From contig CAZICM010000001.1 of NCBI GenBank assembly GCA_964537685.1, positions 372,001-436,000 on the forward strand: a stretch of 64,000 nucleotides of DNA, written 5' to 3'. Every line of letters starts with the position of its first letter. The first letter of the stretch is position 1. This document shows, in pieces, positions 8,378-16,212 of this stretch. The notes beneath the pieces are model-generated. The model was not told the DNA's origin. It saw only the letters and a list, made by a program, of their open reading frames with translations, and ran no database searches. Origin of the DNA: CAZICM01 sp964537685 (lineage in GTDB: Bacteria; Myxococcota_A; Polyangia; Polyangiales; Polyangiaceae). The position numbers were made by a program, and so were the translations under genes.

Positions 8378-11356
8378 TTATTTTCTGCGCTCGCAAACGA
8401 TACGGATGCCTTCGAAGGCGGGGAGGGTGCCTTCGATGCGGGCGGCGATGAGGTGACACCAGTGGTGGAGGGAGCGGAGGGCTTCACGTTCCTCGGAGGA
8501 GAGTTGATCGTTGGGATTGGGGATGAGGGCTGGATCGCTGCCCAGCCAAGCGTATTCCAGAAGCCGGGCCGCATAGCGCATATAGGCGAGCCGGTAGCTC
8601 TTGTCATCTTGAGTTTGCACGAGATCGAGAAGGTGTTGCAGCAGTTTTGCCTTCCGCCGCGTGGGAATATCGGAAGAAGAAAGCAGCGGCTGAACCTTTT
8701 GCCTTGCGCTTACAAAGTTCTGCACGCGGATGACATTTCTCACCTCGGAGAGGTCGAGGTCGTGGAGGCGGTCGTGGAGGCGGTTGAGGGCGAAGACAAG
8801 GGCGCGGTTAAGGGCGCGGTCGAGGTCGCGGTCGAGGGCGCGGTCGAGGTCGCGGTCGAGGTCGCGGTCGCGGACCAGGATGAAGGTACGTGTCCGCGCG
8901 CGGGCACGATTACGGTCGACGAGGAGGGCGCGCGCGCGGTCGAGGGCGAGGGCGAGGTCGAGGGCGAGGGCGCGGGCGCGGGCGAGGGCGAGGTCGAGGT
9001 CGAGGGCGAGGGCGCGGCCGAGGTCGAGGGCGCGGGCGCGGAAACGGAATACATCAGACAATCGCCCCTGGGGAAGTGAAATTGGGTTCTGGTTTTGCAC
9101 TTCGGTGTCAAGGTGTAAAAGCGTATTCTGAAAGGATTGGATGTGTTCTTCGGGAACATGATCCAGCCAAAGATCCTTTTCCGTGTCTTTGCACCAAAGG
9201 GCTATACTCCCACGGGCAGATCCCGGGTATTTCTTGGCTTCTTCCATCGATGGCAGCCGATATTCAAAAGCGCTTGTTTGCTTTTTATTAAGCCAGCTCA
9301 CGAAGGCATCCGCATCCTCGTCCCTCACCCCCACCACCGGCGATTTCGCCTGACCTCTGGGAAATTGATAAGTCGTCCAGTGATCGGGCTGGTTGTTTTC
9401 ACCCTTGCCTTTTCGTTCATCCACAAACAATTGATACTCGGCCATGGATATACAGTCTTCATCCATGACGATATCTTCCTTCGAAGCCTGAAGGTTCTTC
9501 AGCCTCTTGGCCAGCTTCACCTCCGCGGCCAATCTCCTTCGCCTGGGGTTCTCCGACTCCAGATCAGCCACCAACCTCTGCTCGGCTCCTGTTCGAACCG
9601 TGGGCTCAATGCTTCTTCCCTCCTCCAGGCACTCGCTCATCAATACAAAGGCTTGAACCTCATTCGTCTTCAAACAAGCTTGTATGAGCTTTGTCGCATC
9701 TCCCAACGCCGCATAAAGCCTTAAAGTTTCATGCCACCAAGGATCGGATACAATCTTGTCTAAGGGCAAGGTCTCTGCCTGCCCCCGATAATAAGCCGCC
9801 GCCAGATACTCCTGAAACGACAGATGAGCATACGACCAGCGGTCATTCTCCCTCTCCAAAAACAACCCGCTCGCCTTCTCGAGCATGGGCAAAAACTCCG
9901 CCCTCGCTTCTCCCGCAGGATAGCCTACGCTGTCCAAGGGCTCTTCGACAATATTCCGCACTTCCCCCTTGCTCAGTTCCCGCTGACCCATCTCCATCAT
10001 CCTGGCCGCTAGGGGTTCCAGTACTGCCCTCAACTGAGGCCCCGATAAAGGCGTCTTCAATCCCTTGGCCGCATTCCAATGCCCCAGCATTACATTGCAG
10101 ATCTCCGCATACAACTCCACCCGCCTCCCTGGAATCGCATTTCGGGCACTATGAACGGCGGCAATCATCGTCAAGAGCAGAGGATTGGAGGTCAATTCAT
10201 AAATCGCGGGCTGCCCTCGCAATCGCCTCAGCAAATCCTCGGCCCTCTCCCTGGCTTTGAGCCTCACGCCCTCGTCCTCCACCCCTGCCTTGCGCATCGT
10301 TTCATGCGTCAGATACCAGTTGTGAATGAACTTTTCGCTTTGCTCCTGGCCAAAGGGCTGCACCTCCAGCACATCCACCTTGGAAAGCGGTGCTTCGTTA
10401 TAACCTCCAGGCCGGGCCGTGATCACAAACGGCGTATAAGGATAGTTCCTAATCTGCTCGTCGACCCAGGCCGATACGCTCTTTCGAAGTTTTTTATCGG
10501 CAATCTCATCCAAGCCATCCAGCAAAACAATGCAGGCCCCCTTCACCAACTGCCTCCCAAACCAATCCTTGGGCGGCGCGGGCATTCCTTCGATCGCTGA
10601 AAAACGCTCCTCAAAATAATCCTGGGCCAGCTTGCCCAGCGAGGGCTTTTCCGTTTGAATCTTCTCCGCGTGGCTGCGCAGAAACAGCATCAAAGGCAAA
10701 TAACTTCGAAGCTTATGTTTACGCTGCTTATTCTTGGCAAAAGTCAGGGCGATGCTCTGCAGAAGCGTCGTCTTCCCGCTTCCCGGCGCGCCCAGCACCG
10801 CCAGGCCCACCCCTTCGCGGCGGGTCATATAGCGAATAAATCCCCAAATCGGCTGGCTTTCGGACAAGATCTGTTTGGCCAGCGGGTCCCGGTTCACCCG
10901 GGAGGGATGATTGGACGATATGCGCAACTCCACAAACACATGTTCCACCTCCAGCGTATAGGCGCCCTGTTCTTGAAGCCCCCGCACATTGAGATCGCGG
11001 TGCTCATAGATCACCTGCTGAAGATAGCGGCGGCGGAATCGGCTAAGCAGGGTCGAGAGACCTTCGCGCGCGGCGGAAAAGATGACCCTAACCCAATGCT
11101 CCAAACCCGTAATGACATCGGGCTCCAGGCGCTTCCACACCTGGCGCGCCACGCCCCACACAACAACCCCCAACTCATAGGCCACCAGTATGATCACCGC
11201 GAGGCCGCGATGCTGGTTCACCCATTCAGGCGTCTTATCGAGCCCGCCGCCCAAGGCGACCCAAGTGAACACAAGCGGCACCTGCAGCCCAAGCCCCGAT
11301 AGCCCAACCGCCAAAATCCTAAACATTCCCGCCGAAACAGGTGCCGGATCGCTCAT
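8378..11356 (-). CDS. Membrane-anchored NACHT NTPase with SUMF1-like segment and dipeptide repeats
   Basis: Protein of 992 residues. Two hydrophobic segments (about 12-37 and 50-72) indicate N-terminal membrane anchoring. A NACHT-type STAND ATPase follows: Walker A GAPGSGKT (189-196), Walker B with acidic extension LLDGLDE (278-284), sensor region ITARPGG, and a helical arm with FQEYLAA. Residues about 630-725 (YQLFVDE, AFVSWLN, YRLPSMEEA) resemble a short formylglycine-generating-enzyme/SUMF1-like domain. Residues about 770-870 are a run of Arg/Leu-Asp/Ala dipeptides encoded by a hexanucleotide repeat. A final helical region ends at 992. Many bacterial NACHT proteins are antiphage or stress sensors; this role is inferred. 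Downstream of a DUF488 gene pair on the same strand. Confidence 0.85.
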   Translation of the reverse strand: MSDPAPVSAGMFRILAVGLSGLGLQVPLVFTWVALGGGLDKTPEWVNQHRGLAVIILVAYELGVVVWGVARQVWKRLEPDVITGLEHWVRVIFSAAREGLSTLLSRFRRRYLQQVIYEHRDLNVRGLQEQGAYTLEVEHVFVELRISSNHPSRVNRDPLAKQILSESQPIWGFIRYMTRREGVGLAVLGAPGSGKTTLLQSIALTFAKNKQRKHKLRSYLPLMLFLRSHAEKIQTEKPSLGKLAQDYFEERFSAIEGMPAPPKDWFGRQLVKGACIVLLDGLDEIADKKLRKSVSAWVDEQIRNYPYTPFVITARPGGYNEAPLSKVDVLEVQPFGQEQSEKFIHNWYLTHETMRKAGVEDEGVRLKARERAEDLLRRLRGQPAIYELTSNPLLLTMIAAVHSARNAIPGRRVELYAEICNVMLGHWNAAKGLKTPLSGPQLRAVLEPLAARMMEMGQRELSKGEVRNIVEEPLDSVGYPAGEARAEFLPMLEKASGLFLERENDRWSYAHLSFQEYLAAAYYRGQAETLPLDKIVSDPWWHETLRLYAALGDATKLIQACLKTNEVQAFVLMSECLEEGRSIEPTVRTGAEQRLVADLESENPRRRRLAAEVKLAKRLKNLQASKEDIVMDEDCISMAEYQLFVDERKGKGENNQPDHWTTYQFPRGQAKSPVVGVRDEDADAFVSWLNKKQTSAFEYRLPSMEEAKKYPGSARGSIALWCKDTEKDLWLDHVPEEHIQSFQNTLLHLDTEVQNQNPISLPQGRLSDVFRFRARALDLGRALALDLDLALARARALALDLALALDRARALLVDRNRARARTRTFILVRDRDLDRDLDRALDRDLDRALNRALVFALNRLHDRLHDLDLSEVRNVIRVQNFVSARQKVQPLLSSSDIPTRRKAKLLQHLLDLVQTQDDKSYRLAYMRYAARLLEYAWLGSDPALIPNPNDQLSSEEREALRSLHHWCHLIAARIEGTLPAFEGIRIVCERRK
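8749..9049 (-). repeat. In-frame hexanucleotide repeat tract within the NACHT gene
   Basis: About 300 bases consist largely of six-base units. On the coding strand these are variants of CTCGAC, CGCGAC, CGCGCC and CTCGCC, encoding the dipeptides Leu-Asp, Arg-Asp, Arg-Ala and Leu-Ala. Because the period is six, gain or loss of a unit keeps the reading frame. The same tract is open in several other frames, which yields spurious Arg/Ser- or Val/Glu-rich frames on the opposite strand. Confidence 0.85.
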
Positions 11357-11464
11357 GATCCAAAACCCCCAATCCGTCCTATACCGCCCGCTTCACCCAA
11401 GCCCCGCGCACTCTGCCCGGGTTTTTTCCGGTTCGCAAGCTTTTTGCCTCAGCCCGCCTCGGGT

Positions 11465-12298
11465 TCAAAATAACCCAAGCTGCTTCTCATGCGGGATCGG
11501 AAATACCCCAATGATAACCCACGGGTTCGGCGCCACAAAATGAAACTGCTGCGTCGTCCCCAGAAAAAAATGCAAATCCTTGTCGAGAAACTCGCGGAAA
11601 TACTTCTCCCGGACTTTCGCGAGCGCCTTCTCCTCGTTGCCACCCGCCAAACGCAGGCAGTTCCAGTATAGCGCTCCCGCTTCCCAGTCGAGTATCTGTA
11701 GCTCGCTCTGCTTTCCTGCCGCGTCCTCGAATTTGTACGAAAAACTATAAGGCAGCTTGTCAATCAGCTTAAATGTCTCGCGCCAGGTGTTGTCAGCAAA
11801 AAGATCATATTGCTTCGTCGATTCTCGCATCTCGCGGACCTTGTCAGGGTTCCATTCACGGTCGTCTTCTTCCCAAAAGAAATCCAGAATGCGCGTTGGC
11901 TTGAATACCGCAAGCGATATCTGATTCGCTTTCGCCGCGGCAATGAGGCTATCAAGCCGGTCATACACCCGCGCCGTCTTGAGCAAGAGCCGGCGCCGCT
12001 CCCGCCAATTGTCCGCCGTATCCATATGCCCAACAGGAGCCTCCAGCTCTCGCTCGTCGAGCGGCCTAAAGGTTTCAGGGCGCGGATCGCTTGTGTTCCG
12101 CGTCAGTTGGCACGCGATCCAGTCGAATTTTTTGTACTTCTGCTCTTCGTTGAGGCGCCGGAACGGTACGGGATAAATGCGTACCCACGTTCCATCTTCC
12201 CGAATACCCGCCGTGCATACGGTTTCCCCGTACTTGCGGGACAGCGTGGGATAGGTCTTCACCGTAATCAGAACCCGCTGCTTCTGCACGCCTCTCAT
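11465..12298 (-). CDS. Unknown protein coupled to the DUF488 gene
   Basis: Protein of 277 residues starting at the ATG at 12298, which overlaps the stop of the upstream DUF488 gene as ATGA, so the two are translationally coupled. The N-terminus reads as a compact beta-rich start (VLITVKTYPTLS, YGETVCTAGI, WVRIYPVPFR) like a small nucleic-acid-binding or processing domain. A charged helical middle and a C-terminal segment with FHFVAPNPWVIIGVFP follow. I do not recognise a named family with certainty. Constant pairing with DUF488 would suggest a shared enzyme complex. An in-frame extension upstream to 12424 would lie inside the DUF488 gene and is rejected as the start. Confidence 0.75.
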   Translation of the reverse strand: MRGVQKQRVLITVKTYPTLSRKYGETVCTAGIREDGTWVRIYPVPFRRLNEEQKYKKFDWIACQLTRNTSDPRPETFRPLDERELEAPVGHMDTADNWRERRRLLLKTARVYDRLDSLIAAAKANQISLAVFKPTRILDFFWEEDDREWNPDKVREMRESTKQYDLFADNTWRETFKLIDKLPYSFSYKFEDAAGKQSELQILDWEAGALYWNCLRLAGGNEEKALAKVREKYFREFLDKDLHFFLGTTQQFHFVAPNPWVIIGVFPIPHEKQLGLF

Positions 12299-13221
12299 AA
12301 ATGCCCCGCTCGAAAATCCTTTCCAATCCGGCCTTCCAGCGCCTCCGCCACACAATGCCGGTGACACTGCTGGGGCAAATGCTCGTAGCAAGTCAGCACA
12401 ACCCGCTCCCCAGAATCTAGCCATCCCCGTATCTTCTCAAGCGCCTCCCCCTGCTTCGGAAGCCATGCGCTCCTATACCCAGCAAATAGCGCGTCATAAT
12501 CCGCCTGTGTCTCTAAACCCCGCCGCTGTTCCGATGCAATCCCCAGCTCCGGCAGATGTTCATACCGAATCCCAACGCCTTCACACCCGCGCCATAACGT
12601 GTTCTTCGAAAAACCATACTTGCGGCTAATCGGGTTACGCCGTACATCGCACAATATCGATATGCCGTTCTTCAATAGCTTGTTTAAATAGCTTTCCAGT
12701 GTGTGGCCCTCATAGCCAATGGTATGCAGCGCAGCCTGCGTGGAATTGGCATTCAGGGATGCAATGCGTGCAAGGGCTTCCGGCTCGCCCTGGAGTATGC
12801 GCTCGGCGATTTCACTGCGCGTTGCGAAAAATGGAAAACGTCTGTACGTATGCGCCACAAGCGCGTCGCCCCGCAGCTTCCCATAACGCTGGGCAAATGC
12901 GGTCATCGGCATATCTACGTTTGAACCGATCGCCCGCCGGCCTTCGCCCGTCAACGTCCAGCGGTGTTCGTCGTCCTCCAAGAGCCCGCGCTCGATCAGC
13001 TTGCGGCGATCGGCATACGAAGTGAATGAAAAGGCGCCGAACTTATAAGGAACGAAATCATAAGGCGCGCCCGATGTGGGTTCCTGACAGAAGAGGAACA
13101 AAAGCTTTTGGAAATCAAGCATGCCCACCGAGCCGCCAAATGCGCTGAGGAGCTGTAAAAGCTGCCGCCTTCGGGTGGCCAGCACAGGTGTGGAGCCGCT
13201 TTCAACGCGGGTTTTGCTCAT
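12295..13221 (-). CDS. DUF488 protein with N-terminal winged-helix-like domain
   Basis: Protein of 308 residues. Residues about 15-100 (FQKLLFLF, YDFVPYKFGAFS, LTGEGRRAI) resemble the helical or winged-helix domain of the DUF4065/Panacea kind. The C-terminal half is a DUF488 domain with TIGYEGHTLESYL, LCDVRRNPISRKYGFSK, YEHLPELGI and the late CYEHLPQQCHRH motif, whose Cys/His/Arg residues are the conserved core. The biochemical role of DUF488 is not settled; genomic associations with DNA modification or defence have been proposed, but I cannot verify them here. It overlaps the next gene by ATGA. It and the downstream NACHT gene lie on the same strand. Confidence 0.82.
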   Translation of the reverse strand: MSKTRVESGSTPVLATRRRQLLQLLSAFGGSVGMLDFQKLLFLFCQEPTSGAPYDFVPYKFGAFSFTSYADRRKLIERGLLEDDEHRWTLTGEGRRAIGSNVDMPMTAFAQRYGKLRGDALVAHTYRRFPFFATRSEIAERILQGEPEALARIASLNANSTQAALHTIGYEGHTLESYLNKLLKNGISILCDVRRNPISRKYGFSKNTLWRGCEGVGIRYEHLPELGIASEQRRGLETQADYDALFAGYRSAWLPKQGEALEKIRGWLDSGERVVLTCYEHLPQQCHRHCVAEALEGRIGKDFRAGHL

Positions 13222-13344
13222 TTTGTTGTCCTTCTTGTGCCAGGGCGCGCGGCCGTTTCGTTTGCACGCGCGCGGACTCTATCAGGCGTGTCAACAATAT
13301 TCAAGGGTTTGGGTTTGCCCAGATCCATTTTCGCGTTGCCCCAC

Positions 13345-13701
13345 TCACCGCAATATCTTCTCCATCGCCTTCCCCTTGGCCAGCTCATCAATCAGCTTAT
13401 CCAAGTACCGAATCTTCCTCATCAATGGATCTTCCACCTCTTCCACCCGAACCCCGCACACAACCCCCGTTATCAGCGCGCTGTTCGGATGCATCCCCGG
13501 CGCCTGGCCAAAAAAGCCTTCAAAATCTGTCCCAAGTTCTATCTGCCGCTTCAATTCATCGGGACTATATCCCGTTAGCCAGCAAATAATCCGATCTACT
13601 TCTTCTTTCGTGCGACTTTTCTTCTCCGCCTTTTGAATGTACAGCGGATACACACTCGAAAACTTTGTCGTGAAAATGCGATGCGGTTTATTCATGCTCA
13701 T
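13345..13701 (-). CDS. DUF2200 family protein
   Basis: Small cytosolic protein of 118 residues, matching the usual size of DUF2200. Recognisable segments are KPHRIFTTKFSSVYPLY, KAEKKSRTKEEVD, IICWLTGYS and the central FFGQAP. The start at 13701 is favoured by an AAGGG ribosome site a few bases upstream; a second ATG at 13695 is possible. The family function is unknown. It is followed at a distance of about 120 bases (upstream on the plus coordinate) by the DUF488 gene pair on the opposite side of the start, so it may be a separate transcription unit divergent from the oxidoreductase gene at 13824. Confidence 0.8.
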   Translation of the reverse strand: MSMNKPHRIFTTKFSSVYPLYIQKAEKKSRTKEEVDRIICWLTGYSPDELKRQIELGTDFEGFFGQAPGMHPNSALITGVVCGVRVEEVEDPLMRKIRYLDKLIDELAKGKAMEKILR

Positions 13702-13823
13702 TCTGCCCTTTCTAAGCTGCCCAAGCGCTGCGGCAATTCGCCGCTTGACATGCTCGCAGCCCATCTGTACAAGCTGCAGAACGCCAACGCAAGATCAATC
13801 CCGCCGTTGGTGAAGGAGTCCCC

Positions 13824-14816
13824 GTGAAAATCGCGTTCGTTCCTAAATACGGTCCGCCCGAGGTGGTCGAGATCCGCGAGGCTCCAGTCCCTCAGCCTTC
13901 GCCGGGACAGGTGCGAATCCAAGTCTTTGCCACCGAGGTCACGGCAGGTGATTGGCGCGTTCGCAGCGGTGTGCTGCCCCCGGGTTTTGGTGCCTTGCGG
14001 GGTCTTGCTCTCGGTTTCGGCGGGCCGCGTAAAGCTGTGCTCGGGACAAGTGCCGCAGGTGTCGTGGATGCCCTCGGCGATGGGGTCTCTCGTTTCAAGA
14101 TCGGCGAGCCCGTCATCGCTTTTCCAGGGCTCGCCTTGGGCGCCCATGCCGAATTCCTCCTCATGCCCGAGGATGGCAGGATCGCCCATAAGCCCGATAA
14201 CCTCACCTTTGAAGAAGCCGTTTCGCTCCTCTTTGGGGCCATGACCGCCATCGATTTCTTTCAGCGGGGGAATCTGCGCGCCGGTGAGCGCGTTCTTGTC
14301 AATGGAGCGTCGGGAGGCGTCGGTTCCGCGGCCGTCCAGCTTGCAAAGCATGCGGGGGCTCATGTGACGGGGGTATGTAGCGCCGGCAATGCATCGCTCG
14401 TTCGCTCGCTCGGTGCCGATGAAGTGATTGATTATGCCACCACAGATTTTGCCGCGGGCGAAGCGCGCTATGATGTGATTGTCGACACGGTGGGCAATGC
14501 GCCCTACAGCCGGGTGAAAGCGGTGCTTGCGCCGGGAGGCCGTTTGCTTGCGGTTCTTACTGGCCTATGGGCCACGGTGGGCGCGGCCTTTGTGGGCGGC
14601 GCTCAAAAGCATCGGGCCGTGGCGGGGCCTGCCGCCGAAAAGGCGGAATATTTGCGGGAGATTGCGGAACTCGCGTCCAAGGGAGCGCTCAAACCTTGTA
14701 TCGATCAGCGTTTTCCTTTTGAGCGAATTGTAGAAGCGTATCGCGTGGTGGACTCGGGCCGGAAAAAGGGGAGTGTGGTGCTCACGCTAAACCCGCGCGC
14801 GTCGGAGCGGGGATAA
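13824..14816 (+). CDS. Zinc-independent MDR-family NADPH:quinone/alcohol oxidoreductase
   Basis: Cytosolic oxidoreductase of 330 residues. The N-terminal GroES-like catalytic domain starts MKIAFVPKYGPPEVVE and contains EVTAGDWRVRSG. The Rossmann domain carries the nucleotide-binding NGASGGVGSAAVQLAK (about residue 156 onwards), and the C-terminal closing motif reads YRVVDSGRKKGSVVL. The catalytic zinc Cys/His set of alcohol dehydrogenases is not evident, so the quinone-oxidoreductase-like subgroup is more likely. The substrate is unknown. The start is an ATG in the context of a short purine-rich stretch (GAAGGAG) upstream. It is divergent from the DUF2200 gene. Confidence 0.9.
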   Translation: MKIAFVPKYGPPEVVEIREAPVPQPSPGQVRIQVFATEVTAGDWRVRSGVLPPGFGALRGLALGFGGPRKAVLGTSAAGVVDALGDGVSRFKIGEPVIAFPGLALGAHAEFLLMPEDGRIAHKPDNLTFEEAVSLLFGAMTAIDFFQRGNLRAGERVLVNGASGGVGSAAVQLAKHAGAHVTGVCSAGNASLVRSLGADEVIDYATTDFAAGEARYDVIVDTVGNAPYSRVKAVLAPGGRLLAVLTGLWATVGAAFVGGAQKHRAVAGPAAEKAEYLREIAELASKGALKPCIDQRFPFERIVEAYRVVDSGRKKGSVVLTLNPRASERG

Positions 14817-14839
14817 TTCCCGTTCGCGCATTGCACAGC

Positions 14840-15130
14840 GGGTACAGGAAGCTTTTAAACGGGCTGCACGGCGTAGCAGAGGGTACAGAGGCTTTCTACG
14901 CGCACTGTGCTGCAGCACAAGAGGTGCAAGGGTGCTTCCTGAGCGCATTGTGCAGCGTAGCAGAGGGTACAGGAAGCTTTTAAACGGTCTGCACGGCGTA
15001 GCAGAGGGTACAAAGAGCTTCCTGGGCGCACTGTGCTGCAGCCCAGCGGGTACAAGGGCTTTCTACGCGCACTGTGCTGCAGCCCAGCGGGTACAAACGT
15101 CGTCCTGCACCCATTGTGCTGCGTGGCCGC
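14840..15130 (+). repeat. Degenerate 41-43 nt tandem repeat, seven units
   Basis: Seven head-to-tail units start at 14840, 14881, 14922, 14965, 15006, 15048 and 15089. Each begins with GGGTACA or a one- to two-base variant, has a variable middle (CTTTCTAC, CTTCCTG or CTTTTAAAC), and ends with a GCGCACTGTGCTGCAG-like segment followed by AGC. The end segment contains the palindromes GCACTGTGC and CTGCAG. A half unit precedes the first at 14826. There are no unique spacers, so it is not a CRISPR array. Frames through it are Cys/Leu-rich but have no ribosome site. It occupies the intergenic space downstream of the oxidoreductase gene. Confidence 0.85.
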
Positions 15131-15342
15131 GCCAGAACCCTAAAACATTGTTTAAAAAAATATCAAAAAAAAATAAAAAAATATTAAACGTGTTTGAATA
15201 AGCCCAAAAACCCAGCGTCAAAGCCCAGTTCAAACCAACCGGATCAGAAGGAAACGACAAAAAACCTCTGGTTCCGCGCCGATTTCTCCAGATCCGGCTT
15301 CTCGTAACCATTCACACCGTTTTTCAATCAGGAGTGTACATC
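15131..15342 (+). other. AT-rich intergenic leader before the 15343 gene
   Basis: The stretch after the tandem repeat includes an unusually AT-rich segment (about 15146-15200) with long A tracts, in a generally GC-rich window. The remaining bases up to 15342 hold a clear ribosome site (GGAG, 15331-15334) eight bases before the ATG at 15343. The AT-rich block is a plausible promoter or upstream element for that gene, but no exact -35/-10 pair can be defended. Confidence 0.4.
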
Positions 15343-16035
15343 ATGGCTGAAATGCTTCGCGACGCCGATTCATCCACCAGGCATCTCAATGTGGTCTACC
15401 GTCATATGCGCCTCTGTAAACGTATGAAAGGCGCCGAGTTTTTGGTCACGCAAATAGCCCCGCTCCATGCGGCCCTGGGTTCCGCTCAGACCGCAACGGA
15501 GCAGGCTTTGCTCGACAAAGACAGCGCCTCCGATGACTTTCAGTTTCAAGGCATACAAGGCGCCGATCATATCCGATCGCTGTTCTCCAAGGCCGAGGAT
15601 TACGACCGGAAATATGTAGGGGAAAGGGTTTTGCCCCATATCTTTCCAGAGCTGGCCTTTGGGTCCTACCTGGAATCGAATGGAACCGTGACAGCCTCCA
15701 CGCTTCGAATCTTTGTGGCGCGGATTTCGGCCCTGGGGAATGCTCATCCACTATCGCCCCTGGCGGCCGAGCTGGAGGCGCAGGCGCTCTTGATCGATGG
15801 AGCCGAGGGGGCATTTAACACCGCCACCACAGCGCATCAGATCAAGGTAGCCGAGGAGGAAGTAGCCCAGGCCAATGTAAGGAAAGCCTATGAGGTGAAT
15901 TATTTGGATGCGCGCAAGACGGTGGGCAAAGTCTTGGCGGAGCGGTTATTTCCCAAGTTTAGGCGCAGGGGAAATGGCGATGCATTGAAAGGCGACGACG
16001 AAAGCGCCGAGCCGGCGGCAGGCATGCCTGCGTGA
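15343..16035 (+). CDS. Hypothetical helical protein
   Basis: Protein of 230 residues with no recognisable family. It is mostly alpha-helical in appearance, with long Ala/Glu/Leu stretches (AAELEAQALL, HQIKVAEEEVAQANVRKAYEV) suggesting coiled-coil packing, and a charged, probably disordered C-terminus. No signal peptide or membrane helix is seen. The ATG at 15343 is chosen over an in-frame GTG at 15334 because GGAG lies eight bases upstream of the ATG. Codon use and the strong ribosome site support a real gene. It sits immediately behind the AT-rich block and the 42-nt repeat array. Confidence 0.7.
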   Translation: MAEMLRDADSSTRHLNVVYRHMRLCKRMKGAEFLVTQIAPLHAALGSAQTATEQALLDKDSASDDFQFQGIQGADHIRSLFSKAEDYDRKYVGERVLPHIFPELAFGSYLESNGTVTASTLRIFVARISALGNAHPLSPLAAELEAQALLIDGAEGAFNTATTAHQIKVAEEEVAQANVRKAYEVNYLDARKTVGKVLAERLFPKFRRRGNGDALKGDDESAEPAAGMPA

Positions 16036-16098
16036 TATGACCCCGCCCCATTCTTTATCCCTCCAAAGCGCCGAGCCTGATTTCCCCGCCTGATCTGT

Positions 16099-16116
16099 AG
16101 GCGCCCGATTGCGCCT
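16099..16116 (+). terminator. Possible weak terminator hairpin
   Basis: The arms AGGCGC and GCGCCT form a perfect six-base-pair stem with a six-base loop between the 15343 gene and the PAS-STAS gene. A short T run (ATATTTTT) follows after about a dozen bases, further than in a classical intrinsic terminator. Confidence 0.35.
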
Positions 16117-16212
16117 GACCAGACCGATATTTTTCACGCAATTTTTCTTCTTTGAATCGATGCATTCAGGTTAGAGTACACATTGGAGTCGGTAAACGAC
16201 AGGAGGGTGGAG

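Noticed and set aside
8453..9131. Long plus-strand frames rich in Val/Glu or Arg/Ser opposite the NACHT gene
   Set aside because: They are the hexanucleotide repeat read in other frames; there are no ribosome sites, and the minus-strand frame shows real NACHT motifs.
14855..15055. Minus-strand Cys/Leu-rich small protein
   Set aside because: It is a translation of the tandem repeat with no ribosome site, and the peptide period merely mirrors the DNA period.
14840..15130. CRISPR array
   Set aside because: Units are head-to-tail with a drifting centre and no unique spacers of constant length, and no cas gene is nearby.
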